A DNA stretch of 32,911 nucleotides from NCBI RefSeq assembly GCF_017813235.1, contig NZ_JAGISH010000023.1:1-32911 (forward strand). Reading direction: 5' to 3'. Of this stretch, positions 1 through 8,191 are shown piece by piece. Position numbers and translations under genes: made by a program. The notes under the pieces are model-generated. The model had not been told where the DNA came from and did no database searches. It was given only the letters and a program-made list of their open reading frames with translations. Within the stretch, counting starts at the first letter, position 1. The number at the start of each line of letters is the position of its first letter. The stretch is from Sagittula salina (GTDB lineage: Bacteria; Pseudomonadota; Alphaproteobacteria; Rhodobacterales; Rhodobacteraceae).

Positions 1-75
1 CACCCCCGCCCAGAAACTGAAAATGGCCGCGTAAGTTCTACGAATGCACCCCGTTAAAAATGGGGGGATTACCAC

Positions 76-393
76 ATGGCGACGGACAAGTTTTCCCCGG
101 AAGTGCGCGAGCGTGCCGTGAGGCTGATCCTGGACCACGAGGGCCAGCATGGTTCTCACTTGCAGGTGATCGTGTGGATCTCGGCGAAGATCGGGTGCGC
201 GGCAGACACGCTCAATGAGTGGGTCAAGCGGGCCGAGGTCGACATCGGTCAGCGGGCGGGCATCCCGACCGAGATGACCGAGAAGATGAAGGCGCTGGAG
301 CGGGAGAACCGGGAGTTGCGCCAGGCGAACGAGATCCTTCGGACAGCGTCGGCGCGTCTTGCGGTGGCAGAGCTCGACCGCCGGTCGAAGTGA
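76..393 (+). CDS. IS3-family transposase OrfA (helix-turn-helix subunit)
   Basis: This 105-residue protein is OrfA of an IS3-type insertion sequence, the DNA-binding half of the OrfAB transposase. The start FSPEVRERAVRLIL and the segment ISAKIGC..TLNEWVKRAE form the usual helix-turn-helix. Residues about 70-90 (LERENRELRQANEIL) are the leucine-zipper-like dimerisation helix typical of the family, and the length is normal. A GGGGGG ribosome site precedes the ATG. The gene ends TGATG, overlapping the ATG of orfB in the -1 frame, which is the standard IS3 layout for programmed frameshifting. Segment GSHLQVIVW differs from the usual GSRW.AI pattern, and orfB downstream is broken, so this copy is probably inactive. 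Confidence 0.85.
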   Translation: MATDKFSPEVRERAVRLILDHEGQHGSHLQVIVWISAKIGCAADTLNEWVKRAEVDIGQRAGIPTEMTEKMKALERENRELRQANEILRTASARLAVAELDRRSK

Positions 394-710
394 TGGTCGG
401 GCTCATACACGATCATCGTGAGGCGCACGGGGCCGAGCCGATCTGCAAACTTCTGCCGATCGCCCCATCCACCTACCGCGATCATCTGGTGAAGCGGGCC
501 GATCCGGCCCGATAATCGGATCGTACCCGGCGCAACGCAGTCCTGCGGCCCGTGATCGAGCGCCTGCCCGAGGATACCTGGCGTGTCTATGGGGTGCGGA
601 AGGTCTGGCGACAGCTGGATCGGGGACGCCTCGCTGTCGCCCGTTGCACCGTGGCCCGGCCGATGAAGCGCATGGGTATTCAGGACATCACCCGGGGCAA
701 ACCGCAGAAA
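393..710 (+). pseudogene. IS3-family transposase OrfB, N-terminal remnant with internal stop
   Basis: The frame starting at the ATG that overlaps the orfA stop reads like the N-terminus of IS3 OrfB: a segment with EPICKLLPIAPSTYRDH, then RVYGVRKVWRQL and RCTVARPMKRMGI, ending RGKPQK. An in-frame TAA at 513-515 interrupts it after RADPAR. Similarity stops at about 710, before the integrase core with the DDE catalytic residues. The element is therefore truncated and cannot encode a full transposase. It shares the element with the intact orfA just upstream. Calling the family is safe; the exact IS name cannot be given from sequence reading alone. Confidence 0.8.
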
Positions 711-723
711 GGAGATTCGCGAC

Positions 724-1118
724 CCTATGCGAGGAGAAATCACGGCATGGTTGATAGAGGAAATCAATGCACCGATGGAGGCGGTCACCGGGGACGCCGG
801 TGATCTCGACACTGCGACGTAGAGGAGCGTTGTTGACGAGAAGGCGGAGGATATCGCCTGTCTCCTTCATTTTTCGGTGGTGCCTTTTCGGTGATCCGAT
901 CGAGAAAGTCTTTCTGCACCCCTTGCACGAATAGCCAGGATCTCCTTTCGCTGTTTTCCCGTGAGCCCATAGGCTGCTGGCATCAGCCTCTGCGGGACGC
1001 CATGAGAGAGGCATCCGGCATTCGGGCACCGTTCCCCAACTGTTCCCCTGCTCAGCGTCCGGAGCCGCCCGCATTCTTCCACCAACGCAACATAGGCATT
1101 CAGGCGAGAACCCTTCAC
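724..1118 (-). pseudogene. Frameshifted zinc-ribbon transposase-like protein (IS1-type N-terminus)
   Basis: On the minus strand two frames together spell one recognisable protein. The upstream frame has CPNAGCLSHGVP followed by AYG.TGK. The downstream frame has HGKTAKGDPGYSCKGCRKTF, then SLVNNAPLRR-like text (LLVNNAPLRRSVEITG) and IDFLYQPC. This is the paired-cysteine zinc ribbon and helical region of a transposase-like family seen in proteobacterial genomes. The frame change falls at about 955-975, between the two cysteine pairs. Only the N-terminal domain remains; no catalytic domain follows before the IS3 remnant. The family call rests on remembered motif patterns and the start at 1118 is approximate. 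Confidence 0.6.
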
Positions 1119-1455
1119 GCCTTCGTTTCAGTAGTAGGCTCGCTTTTCGCCTGAGCCCTTCGTTTTCCCGCGCGCCAGTGCTGGTGACACCTCGTGGAGG
1201 ATCGGAGGCAGCGCCAAGGAAGGGCGGAGCGTGTTTCTGCAAGCGTCCACCGAAAAGGCTCCGACGGCCCGAGGTGCCAGAGATGGATTTAACTGGCCTC
1301 TCGGAGAATTTGTCGAGAGAAGCTCGGCGTTTTTCTTTGCCTCACGTCCTCTATCCTTCAGGCCTGTCAAAGCCTCATGGAAATCCGAAGTCAACGCTCA
1401 GGTCCAGAAAACCACCCAAGGAAGAACGGTTGGGGGTTGGCCCCCGGACGGGACC
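1119..1455. other. Stretch with no recognisable gene
   Basis: This 337-base stretch between the zinc-ribbon remnant and the metallo-beta-lactamase-fold gene has open frames on both strands, but none shows a recognisable protein pattern, a convincing ribosome site or motif continuity. It is probably eroded mobile-element flank together with the 3' untranslated region of the minus-strand gene that ends at 1456. No terminator hairpin with a T-run was found. Confidence 0.5.
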
Positions 1456-2439
1456 TCAGCCCCACTGCCAGAGTGCGGGGACGAAGCGGTACTGCTCACC
1501 GTCCTTCATGACGTGGCCCACACCGGGAAATGGGAAGTGATAACCCAGAACCGCCATACGGTCGGCGGCGGCCATATCCAGAAGCTTCTGGCGCGTCGTC
1601 ACGGTCAGGTCGCCGTTCATGTCGAAGTTGTTGTACCACTCCGGGCGGGCGAAGTTCATGTAGGCGTGGTTCATCGAATCCCCCAGCGCGATCAGCTGCT
1701 GGCCGTTCGATTCCACCACCACCGAAACGTGCCCCGGCGTGTGTCCCGGCGTGTCGATGACGCGCACGCCGGGCACGACCTCGCCATCGTTGGACAGAAG
1801 CGTCCAGTCGACGCCCTCGGTTTGCAGCGAGTTCACGGCGCCAACGGCGAATTGCTGCATCTCCGTCGGCATTCGCGACGCCAATCCGTCCTGCAGCCAG
1901 AACTGGTGTTCGCCCGAGCCGATGAAATACTCCGCGTCGGGCAGGATCGCCTCGTCGAAATCGTCGCGGATACCCCAAACGTGATCCGGGTGGGCATGGG
2001 TGATGACAACATGCGTGATCGACGCGGGGTCGATCCCCGCGCTGCTCAGGTTGCCCATCAGTTCCCCCGCCGTCGGCAGGAAGCGGTCGCCGGACCCGAC
2101 ATCGACCAGCACCTTTGCCTCGCCGATCTCCACCACGAGGTGATTGGTGTGACTGTAGTTGATTTCCGGCGAAAGAAAGTAGCTTTCGAGGAAGGCCTTC
2201 ACCTCTTCGGGGTCGGCGTTCACCCCCAATCCGCTGGCCGGGATCTGCAGGGAACCGTCTGAAACAACGGTCAGCTTTGCTTCCCCCAGCGTGAAGGAAA
2301 AGTGTGAGGGGTTGCCAGTGGCAGGCGCGCCCAGTTCCTGTGCGCGCACCTGCGCCGGCAGGATCAGCGCCGGGGCTGCGGCGGCCATGGTCAGGATCTC
2401 GCGGCGACTGGGGCCCGCGGCCTTGCGGATGATGGACAT
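1456..2439 (-). CDS. Tat-exported MBL-fold metallo-hydrolase
   Basis: A 327-residue protein of the metallo-beta-lactamase fold. The N-terminus has a twin-arginine signal (SRREILTM at residues 11-18, then a hydrophobic alanine-rich stretch ending near VRAQ), so it should be exported folded to the periplasm. The dinuclear metal motif HAHPDH gives H148, H150, D152 and H153. DTPGHTPGH and GDSMNH further on supply the remaining metal ligands. I chose the ATG at 2439 (MSIIRK) over the upstream ATG because GGGAGGT lies 6 bases before it. The substrate cannot be told from sequence; lactonases, sulfatases and thiol hydrolases share the fold. It is divergent from the TRAP binding protein across a 250-base gap, so shared regulation is possible but unproven. 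Confidence 0.88.
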   Translation of the reverse strand: MSIIRKAAGPSRREILTMAAAAPALILPAQVRAQELGAPATGNPSHFSFTLGEAKLTVVSDGSLQIPASGLGVNADPEEVKAFLESYFLSPEINYSHTNHLVVEIGEAKVLVDVGSGDRFLPTAGELMGNLSSAGIDPASITHVVITHAHPDHVWGIRDDFDEAILPDAEYFIGSGEHQFWLQDGLASRMPTEMQQFAVGAVNSLQTEGVDWTLLSNDGEVVPGVRVIDTPGHTPGHVSVVVESNGQQLIALGDSMNHAYMNFARPEWYNNFDMNGDLTVTTRQKLLDMAAADRMAVLGYHFPFPGVGHVMKDGEQYRFVPALWQWG

Positions 2440-2690
2440 GGTGGACCTCCCGTTCATGCATGTCTTTGAATGTCAGCATACCACTGTGCGCGGGCGTTAC
2501 CAGCGAAAGCGGCGGGGAAAAGCGGAGCGGCGGAATTCCCGGCAGACGACCATGTGTTAGCCGAATGCGACAGTATGACCGCCCCCTAAGTGCGAAACAG
2601 ACGTTACGGCAGCTTGTAGCGGGGGCGAAACATTCTTACTTGGCCATTGCCGCTGCACTTCAGCACCCCACGACCCGGGAAGGAGACCCG

Positions 2691-3740
2691 ATGACCAGGT
2701 TCTGGCTGACCACCGCGACCGCTGCCGCCATGGCCGCGACCCTCACCGCCTCTGGCGCGCTTGCGCAAGACGTCACGCTGCACTTTCAGCACTTCGTGTC
2801 GCCCAACTCGGCGAACCCGAAGTATTTCATCGAACCCTGGGCGAAGAAGGTCGAGGAGGACTCGAACGGACGGATCAAGATCGAGATCAGCCCCTTCATG
2901 CAGCTGGGCGGCACCGCGCCCGAGCAATTCGACCTGATCCAGGACGGGGTGATCGACGGCGGCTGGGTGATTCCGGGCTATCAGGCCGGGCGTTTCCCGG
3001 AGACTGAGGCGCTGGAGCTTCCCTTCATGGTGCCGAAATCGGCAGAAGCGGCATCCATCGCCGCGTGGAACTACACGCAGAAATACCTGATGGATGACTT
3101 CGAGAACGTGCACCTGATCGCCGCCCACATGCACGGGCGCGGGCTGGTCCACATGAAGGGCGACGCGCCCGAGACCGTCGAGGACCTGCAAGGCAAGAAA
3201 CTGCGCGGCCCCTCCCGCCCCGCCACTTTGCTGCTGGAAAAGCTTGGCGCCGTGCCGATCGGAATGCCGGTACCGCAGTTCACCGAAGCGTTATCGAAGA
3301 ACGTGCTCGACGGCGGCGTGATCACCTGGGAGATGTCACCCTCCCTGAAGCTGGACGAGTTGACTGACAGCCACACCGATGTGGCGGGCGACAAATCGCT
3401 CTATAACCTCTATTTCATCTGGGCGATGAACAAGGACGTCTACGAAAGCCTGCCCGACGACCTGCGCGCGGTGATCGACGCGAATTCCGGGCTGGAGACC
3501 TCGGCCTGGGCCGGGCGGGCGCATGACACCGGCGACGCCGAGGGCCGCGCCGTGATGGCCGCGGCGGGCAACCAGCTTGCCACCCTCTCGGAGGAAGAGA
3601 CCGCCAAGGTGAAGGCACTTGGCGATGAAGTGATCGCCGAGTGGATCGCCGACATGGACGGCAAGGGCTTGCCCGGCGCGCAGATGGTCGAAGACGCCCG
3701 CGCGCTGGTGAAGGAGGCGGAGGCCGGCCACGGCTCCTGA
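2691..3740 (+). CDS. TRAP transporter substrate-binding protein, DctP family
   Basis: A 349-residue periplasmic solute receptor of the DctP type. It has a Sec signal peptide (residues 1-25, cleavage expected at ASGALA|QDV) followed by a two-lobe binding domain. The segment KKLRGPSRPATLLLEKLGA carries the arginine that in this family pairs with the carboxylate of the ligand, so an organic acid is the likely cargo. The start at 2691 is supported by GGGAAGGAGA upstream and by the signal peptide beginning there. No DctQ or DctM membrane subunit lies anywhere in the window, so it must work with a transporter encoded elsewhere or be an orphan. A strong terminator follows at 3779-3809, making it a single-gene transcript. 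Confidence 0.9.
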   Translation: MTRFWLTTATAAAMAATLTASGALAQDVTLHFQHFVSPNSANPKYFIEPWAKKVEEDSNGRIKIEISPFMQLGGTAPEQFDLIQDGVIDGGWVIPGYQAGRFPETEALELPFMVPKSAEAASIAAWNYTQKYLMDDFENVHLIAAHMHGRGLVHMKGDAPETVEDLQGKKLRGPSRPATLLLEKLGAVPIGMPVPQFTEALSKNVLDGGVITWEMSPSLKLDELTDSHTDVAGDKSLYNLYFIWAMNKDVYESLPDDLRAVIDANSGLETSAWAGRAHDTGDAEGRAVMAAAGNQLATLSEEETAKVKALGDEVIAEWIADMDGKGLPGAQMVEDARALVKEAEAGHGS

Positions 3741-3778
3741 TACGGAGCTTTCCGTCCATTATGACTTGGTTGTGACAG

Positions 3779-3809
3779 GGGCTGCCTTTCTGGGCGGCCC
3801 TTTTCTTTT
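3779..3809 (+). terminator. Rho-independent terminator after the TRAP binding protein
   Basis: An 8-bp stem GGGCTGCC/GGCGGCCC (one G-U pair) with a 6-base loop is followed at once by TTTTCTTTT. It lies 38 bases after the stop codon of the TRAP binding protein. Confidence 0.85.
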
Positions 3810-4029
3810 GCGCATGGGGTCCCGCACCGGCGGCTCAAGCGGATTGGCGGTACAGAGCCAGGACCGCCCCGCAGCCACCGGTGAGAGGGCGTCAGCGCTG
3901 CCCCGCCGACGCCCGTGCGGGGGATCGGAACCTTGTCCGGGGTGCCCCCGTTATGACCTCGAAAGCGGAGCAGAGCCGCCCCTCGCGACCCGTCCTCCGC
4001 ATGGTGCAACAACGAAGAGGAGACCCGAT

Positions 4030-4590
4030 ATGTCCAAGATCGCAGACGCAAAGGTCCTGATCATCGCCACACACGGCTTCGAGCAATCCGAGCTGGAGTT
4101 CCCGCGCGATCAGCTGCGGGTGAAGGGTGCGACCGTGCATGTGGCCACTCTTGATGGCCAGACCATCAAGGGCTGGGAAGGCTCCGACTGGGGCCGAGAC
4201 GCGGAAGCCGATCTGAAGATCGCCGATGCCGACGCCTCCCAGTATGACGCGCTGGTCCTGCCCGGCGGCCAGATCAACCCCGATCTTCTGCGCGTCGAAG
4301 ACCATGCCGTGAACCTCATCAAGTCCTTCGCCGAGCAGGGCAAGGTGATCGCCGCAATCTGCCACGCTCCGTGGCTGCTGATTGAAGCCGGCCTTGTTTC
4401 TGGGCGCGCGATGACCTCCTACGGCTCGATCCGTACGGACCTGAAGAACGCTGGCGCGAACGTCGTGGATCAGCCGGTGGTCGCGGACAATGGTATCGTG
4501 ACCTCGCGCAAGCCTGACGATCTGAAGGACTTCGTTTCCAAGATCGTCGAGGAGATCGAGGAAGGCCGCCACGACCGCGCGGCCGCCTGA
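4030..4590 (+). CDS. DJ-1/PfpI family protein
   Basis: A 186-residue class I glutamine-amidotransferase-like protein of the PfpI/YhbO/YraA group. The opening AKVLIIATHGFEQSELEFP carries the conserved acidic residue E21, and the nucleophile elbow AAICHAPW places the reactive cysteine at C111 with H112 beside it. Known relatives act as stress-linked glyoxalases, deglycases or peptidases; which applies here is unknown. The ATG at 4030 is preceded by AAGAGGAGACCC. The open frame extends upstream to 3766, but that part has no family similarity and overlaps the TRAP terminator. It is expressed alone, with a terminator at 4636-4667, and the next gene is a LysR regulator in the same direction. Confidence 0.9.
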   Translation: MSKIADAKVLIIATHGFEQSELEFPRDQLRVKGATVHVATLDGQTIKGWEGSDWGRDAEADLKIADADASQYDALVLPGGQINPDLLRVEDHAVNLIKSFAEQGKVIAAICHAPWLLIEAGLVSGRAMTSYGSIRTDLKNAGANVVDQPVVADNGIVTSRKPDDLKDFVSKIVEEIEEGRHDRAAA

Positions 4591-4635
4591 CCCTGATCCC
4601 GACACCCTGACGCGTCGCACGACCCGACCGGACAT

Positions 4636-4667
4636 GACCCTCGCCCTATCCGGGCGGGGGTCTTTTT
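4636..4667 (+). terminator. Rho-independent terminator after the PfpI gene
   Basis: An 11-bp GC-rich stem (GACCCTCGCCC paired with GGGCGGGGGTC, one G-U pair) with a 5-base loop is followed by TTTTT. It lies 46 bases past the PfpI stop codon. Confidence 0.9.
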
Positions 4668-4832
4668 GATCTGCGTTGCAATTGATTGCCTTGCATTTTC
4701 CACATTCCTGAGAGCGTTTCCGGTTCCGCCACGATGAGGAAAGAAACCGCAAGATTGTACGCGTTGCGCCCGAATTCAGCCGTGATTGCCCGGCATCTCT
4801 GGACCTCACAAACGAATGACGAGGAGACGGGA

Positions 4833-5738
4833 ATGGATCGTCTTACAGAAATGGAGGCATTCGCCACCGTGGTGGACCAGGGGGGGTTCACCGACGCGGC
4901 GAAGAAGATGGGGATCTCGAAATCCGCCGTCTCGAAGCATGTCTCCTCACTGGAGGCACGGCTGGGCGCGCGCCTGCTGAACCGGACAACCCGCCGCGTC
5001 TCTCCGACGGAAATCGGGCTTGCCTATTACGACCGCGCCCGCCGCGTGCTGAACGACGCAGGCGAGGCCGACGCCCTGGTGACCTCAATGCAGTCCGCCC
5101 CTTCCGGGCTGCTCAGGATTTCGGTCGCCACCGATTTCGGGGTCAATCACCTGAGCCCCGTGCTGGGCGAATTCCTCGCAGAATTTCCGGACATCACGGT
5201 CAACATGGTGCTGAACAACCGTTATGTCGAACTGATCTCCGAAGGGTTCGACATGGCCGTGCGCATCGGGGAGCTGGAGGACAGCACCCTGCGCGCCCGC
5301 AAACTGACCGAAACCTGCAAACGGATGATCGCGGCCCCGTCCTACTTCGAGAAATACGGCCGCCCCGGCCGCATCGACGATCTGAACGAACACAAGCTGC
5401 TGCATTACTCGAACCAGTCTTCCGGCAACGTCTGGAAATTGACCGCGCCCTCGGGAGAAAAGCGGCAGGTGCGCACGGCAGGCTGGCTGACGGTGAACGA
5501 CGGGCAGTCGTTGCTGAACGCCTGTATCGCCGGGCTCGGCATCGCCTATCTGCCCTCGTATCTCTACCACGACGCGATGGAGGCCGGGCTGGTGCAGGAC
5601 GCCATGCCGGATCTGCCGCTGGAGATGCAGGGCGTCTACGCGGTCTATCCGCCGGGCCGCTTCACGCAGCCGAAGGTACGCGCCTTCATCGATTTCCTCG
5701 TTCATGCCTTTGCCGACAAGGGCCCGAACAAGTGGTGA
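4833..5738 (+). CDS. LysR-family transcriptional regulator
   Basis: A 301-residue LysR-type regulator. Residues about 2-61 are the winged helix-turn-helix (MEAFATVV..GGFT.AAKKMGISKSAVSKHVSSLEARLGARLLNRTTR). The rest is the periplasmic-binding-like effector domain, with the family-typical DMAVRIGELEDS and GLGIAYLPSYL. The start at 4833 has GAGGAGACGG just upstream; the longer open frame from 4686 has no similarity. It stands alone, between the PfpI terminator and its own terminator. No divergent partner adjoins it, so its target cannot be named. Effector unknown. Confidence 0.9.
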   Translation: MDRLTEMEAFATVVDQGGFTDAAKKMGISKSAVSKHVSSLEARLGARLLNRTTRRVSPTEIGLAYYDRARRVLNDAGEADALVTSMQSAPSGLLRISVATDFGVNHLSPVLGEFLAEFPDITVNMVLNNRYVELISEGFDMAVRIGELEDSTLRARKLTETCKRMIAAPSYFEKYGRPGRIDDLNEHKLLHYSNQSSGNVWKLTAPSGEKRQVRTAGWLTVNDGQSLLNACIAGLGIAYLPSYLYHDAMEAGLVQDAMPDLPLEMQGVYAVYPPGRFTQPKVRAFIDFLVHAFADKGPNKW

Positions 5739-5815
5739 TGTGAACCGTAGCGCCGGATGGCAGGTCCCGCTGCCGCTCCGGGCGATAACTTCCCCGTCTG
5801 AACCCAGGCGACCTG

Positions 5816-5848
5816 GCCCCCGACGACCCAAATCGTCGGGGGCATTTT
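5816..5848 (+). terminator. Rho-independent terminator after the LysR gene
   Basis: A perfect 11-bp stem (GCCCCCGACGA/TCGTCGGGGGC) with a 6-base loop, followed by ATTTT. It is 78 bases beyond the LysR stop. Confidence 0.85.
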
Positions 5849-5925
5849 CGTGATCGGACGCCCCCGCCATGTTTCCCTTGCGTCAGAGCGTCATCCGACG
5901 CTTCATGCACCAAAGGAGGCGTATC

Positions 5926-6675
5926 ATGTCCGAAACCCTTGCCGTCATCGCCGATGTCCACGGCAATTCCTGCGCGCTGCGCGCGGTTCTGGCGGATATC
6001 CGTTCGCAGGGGATCACGCGTGTCCTCGCACTGGGCGACCATTTCAGCGGACCGCTGGCGGCACGGGAATGCGCCGATCTTCTGGTGGACAGCGATATTC
6101 TCTGCCTGCGTGGCAACCATGATCGCATCCTCTCCGAACAGACGCCTGAGAGAATGGAGCATTCCGACCGGGTGGCCTTTGACCAACTGGCGCCGGATCA
6201 TCTGGGCTGGCTGCGCGCCTTGCCGGACGTGTTGCGGCTGGAGGGAATATTCGCCTGCCATGGCTCTCCGGAAAGCGATACGACCTATTGGCTGGACCGG
6301 CTGGGACCGTCGGGAGAGACGCAGTTGCGCCCCCTGCCGGAAACGCTTGCGCTGGCCGAAGGCATCGACGAAGCGCTTATCCTCTGCGCCCACACGCATA
6401 TCCCGCGTCGGGTCGACCTCCCGGACGGGCGTGCAATCCTGAACCCCGGCAGCGTCGGCTGTCCGGGCTTCGACGACACCCACCCGCAGTACCACGTGAT
6501 CGAGGCTGGCACCCACGCCGCCTGTTACGCCACTGCGCGGCCCACGCCGCAAGGCTGGGCGACGTCGCACCACCATGTGCCCTATGACACCGCACGCATG
6601 GTTGCGCTCGCGCGCCAGCACGGGCGACGGACCTGGGCCGATGCGTTGGGGACCGGCTGGCTGCGCGGGCTCTGA
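5926..6675 (+). CDS. Calcineurin-like metallophosphoesterase
   Basis: A 249-residue phosphodiesterase/phosphatase of the calcineurin-like superfamily, YfcE/MJ0936 type. All metal-site blocks are present in order: DVHGN (residues 9-13), GDHFSGPL (from 37), GNHD (63-66), CHGSP near 112 and HTHIP near 156. These ligands bind two divalent metals in the cytoplasm. The ATG at 5926 has AAAGGAGG seven bases upstream, so I prefer it over the ATG at 5869. The gene ends 6 bases from the stop of the convergent OmpA-like gene. The physiological substrate is not evident. Confidence 0.9.
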   Translation: MSETLAVIADVHGNSCALRAVLADIRSQGITRVLALGDHFSGPLAARECADLLVDSDILCLRGNHDRILSEQTPERMEHSDRVAFDQLAPDHLGWLRALPDVLRLEGIFACHGSPESDTTYWLDRLGPSGETQLRPLPETLALAEGIDEALILCAHTHIPRRVDLPDGRAILNPGSVGCPGFDDTHPQYHVIEAGTHAACYATARPTPQGWATSHHHVPYDTARMVALARQHGRRTWADALGTGWLRGL

Positions 6676-6681
6676 TTCGCG

Positions 6682-7647
6682 TCACTCGGTAGAGGTCAGC
6701 ACCGCCTCCACCCGGCGATTGGCCTCACGGCCCACCTCCGTCAGGTTGGTAGCGCGCGGCGCCATGTATCCCGCGCCCTCCGCCGAAAGCTGCCCTCGGG
6801 GCACGCCGCGCTTGCGAAGATAAGCCACCGCCGCCTGCGCGCGTTTCAGCGATATCGCCCGGTTCGCCTGCAAGGATCCGGTGGCATCGGTGTGGCCGAC
6901 GATCATCACGCGACGGTCAGGCCGTGCCACCAGCGCGGCGGCAAGCGTATCGAGCGAGGCCACGGCCCCCTCCCCCAGCGCGGTGGAGCCGGAAGCGAAG
7001 GCCACGTCCGGCAGGACCACATGGCCTTCCGCCTCAAGCGTCGCGACCACGTCAGAGGGTGCGGCATCGGCGGCCAGTGGCGCCTCGACCTCCGCCTCTC
7101 TGCGCGGCACCGGTGCGGCGCTGGCCTTGACCTCTGCGTGCAGGTCCGTGCCCGCGCGGATGATCTGGATGTAGCCGTCGCGCGGGCCGGGACTGGCGAG
7201 CAGGGATACGGCACCCGCATCCGACACGGCCGAAACGAAGTGGTAATCGTCGAGCGAAACGAACATCTCCGGCGCGGGCAGCACCAGCGTGTCAAAACGA
7301 AAATCGAAGCCGCCACAGCGGCGCCCGGCGCAATCGAGCACAATCTCGAAGCCCGCAGCTGTCAGCGCGTCGCGCAGGGGCTGGATCAGCTGGAACGCCG
7401 TCGCCCCCGACAACGGCACCCGCCAAGATGCGACCTCCACCCGGCCTTCGACGCGCTTCACCGGGATCGCGCCGCCTGCCCAGGGCCCCACGGGCAGCGC
7501 ATAGCGCCCCGGATCCTGCACCGTGTGAAAGGTCCGCTCCGCGCCTTTCGGCAGCGACAGCTCCTGCGCGGGGGCGGCAACCGCGCCCAGCACGCAGAGC
7601 AGCCCGAGGACGATGCCGCTAGCGCGCCTGCGAATGGTAGTCGTCAT
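6682..7647 (-). CDS. OmpA-family outer-envelope protein
   Basis: A 321-residue exported protein. An N-terminal signal segment (ASGIVLGLLCVLGAVAAPAQE) leads into a region of about 180 residues without a recognised domain but with a paired-cysteine segment (CAGRRC). The C-terminal 110 residues form an OmpA-like peptidoglycan-binding domain (DVAFASGSTAL, then MIVGHTDATGS, NRAISLKRAQAAVAYL and GREANRRVE). It should sit in the periplasm or outer membrane and contact the cell wall. The ATG at 7647 overlaps the 3' end of the AhpD-like gene by 29 bases, indicating translational coupling, with no strong ribosome site of its own. The last gene of the four-gene minus-strand run. Confidence 0.87.
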   Translation of the reverse strand: MTTTIRRRASGIVLGLLCVLGAVAAPAQELSLPKGAERTFHTVQDPGRYALPVGPWAGGAIPVKRVEGRVEVASWRVPLSGATAFQLIQPLRDALTAAGFEIVLDCAGRRCGGFDFRFDTLVLPAPEMFVSLDDYHFVSAVSDAGAVSLLASPGPRDGYIQIIRAGTDLHAEVKASAAPVPRREAEVEAPLAADAAPSDVVATLEAEGHVVLPDVAFASGSTALGEGAVASLDTLAAALVARPDRRVMIVGHTDATGSLQANRAISLKRAQAAVAYLRKRGVPRGQLSAEGAGYMAPRATNLTEVGREANRRVEAVLTSTE

Positions 7648-8191
7648 TCGGCCGCATGTCGGTGGCCGAAGCCACACGGTTCGTCATGTTGAAGAACCCC
7701 GCCACGTTGGCGATGTCCCAGATGTCACGGTCGCTGAATCCCGCGTCGCGCAGCGCCTCGCGGTCGTATTCGCCGATCTTGAAGGATTCCACCGTCATCT
7801 TCTCGGCGAAGGCCAGCATCGCCCGCTGGCGGTGCGTCAGGTCCGCCGCGCGCCAGTTCATCACCAGCATCTCGCCCAGCTTCGCATCGCCCGACAGCTG
7901 CCGCACCGCCGCGCCATGCGCCGTCAGACAATAGAAACAGCGGTTGATGGAGGAAACGACCACCGCGATCATCTCGCGCTCCAGCTTGCTCAGGCCCGAA
8001 CCCGCCAGCATCAGGTCGTTGTACATGGCCGTGAACGCATTGAGCTTGTCGATGTCGAAGGCGTAAGCCTTCAGCACGTTGGGCACCATGCCCAGCTTTT
8101 CCTCGCAGACGTCGAAGTATTTCTGCGTCGCTTCGGGCAGCGGGGCAACCATGGGAAGTCGCAGCGCGGTCGGTCGGGTCTCTTCGGTCAC
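7619..8191 (-). CDS. Peroxidase-related AhpD-like protein (carboxymuconolactone decarboxylase family)
   Basis: A 190-residue all-helical protein of the AhpD/CMD superfamily. The redox motif CFYCLTAH places C85, C88 and H92 as in AhpD-type peroxidase-related enzymes, which use the CxxC pair to reduce hydroperoxides or hand on electrons. The start is GTG at 8191, whose GTGA overlaps the TGA stop of the acetyltransferase upstream, so translation is probably coupled. No strong Shine-Dalgarno precedes it. The 3' end overlaps the OmpA-like start. The reductant partner is not encoded nearby. Confidence 0.87.
   Translation of the reverse strand: MTEETRPTALRLPMVAPLPEATQKYFDVCEEKLGMVPNVLKAYAFDIDKLNAFTAMYNDLMLAGSGLSKLEREMIAVVVSSINRCFYCLTAHGAAVRQLSGDAKLGEMLVMNWRAADLTHRQRAMLAFAEKMTVESFKIGEYDREALRDAGFSDRDIWDIANVAGFFNMTNRVASATDMRPNDDYHSQAR

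Noticed and set aside
1231..2262. A 343-codon plus-strand open frame
   Set aside because: It is antisense to the metallo-beta-lactamase-fold gene, shows no family pattern and arises from high GC content.
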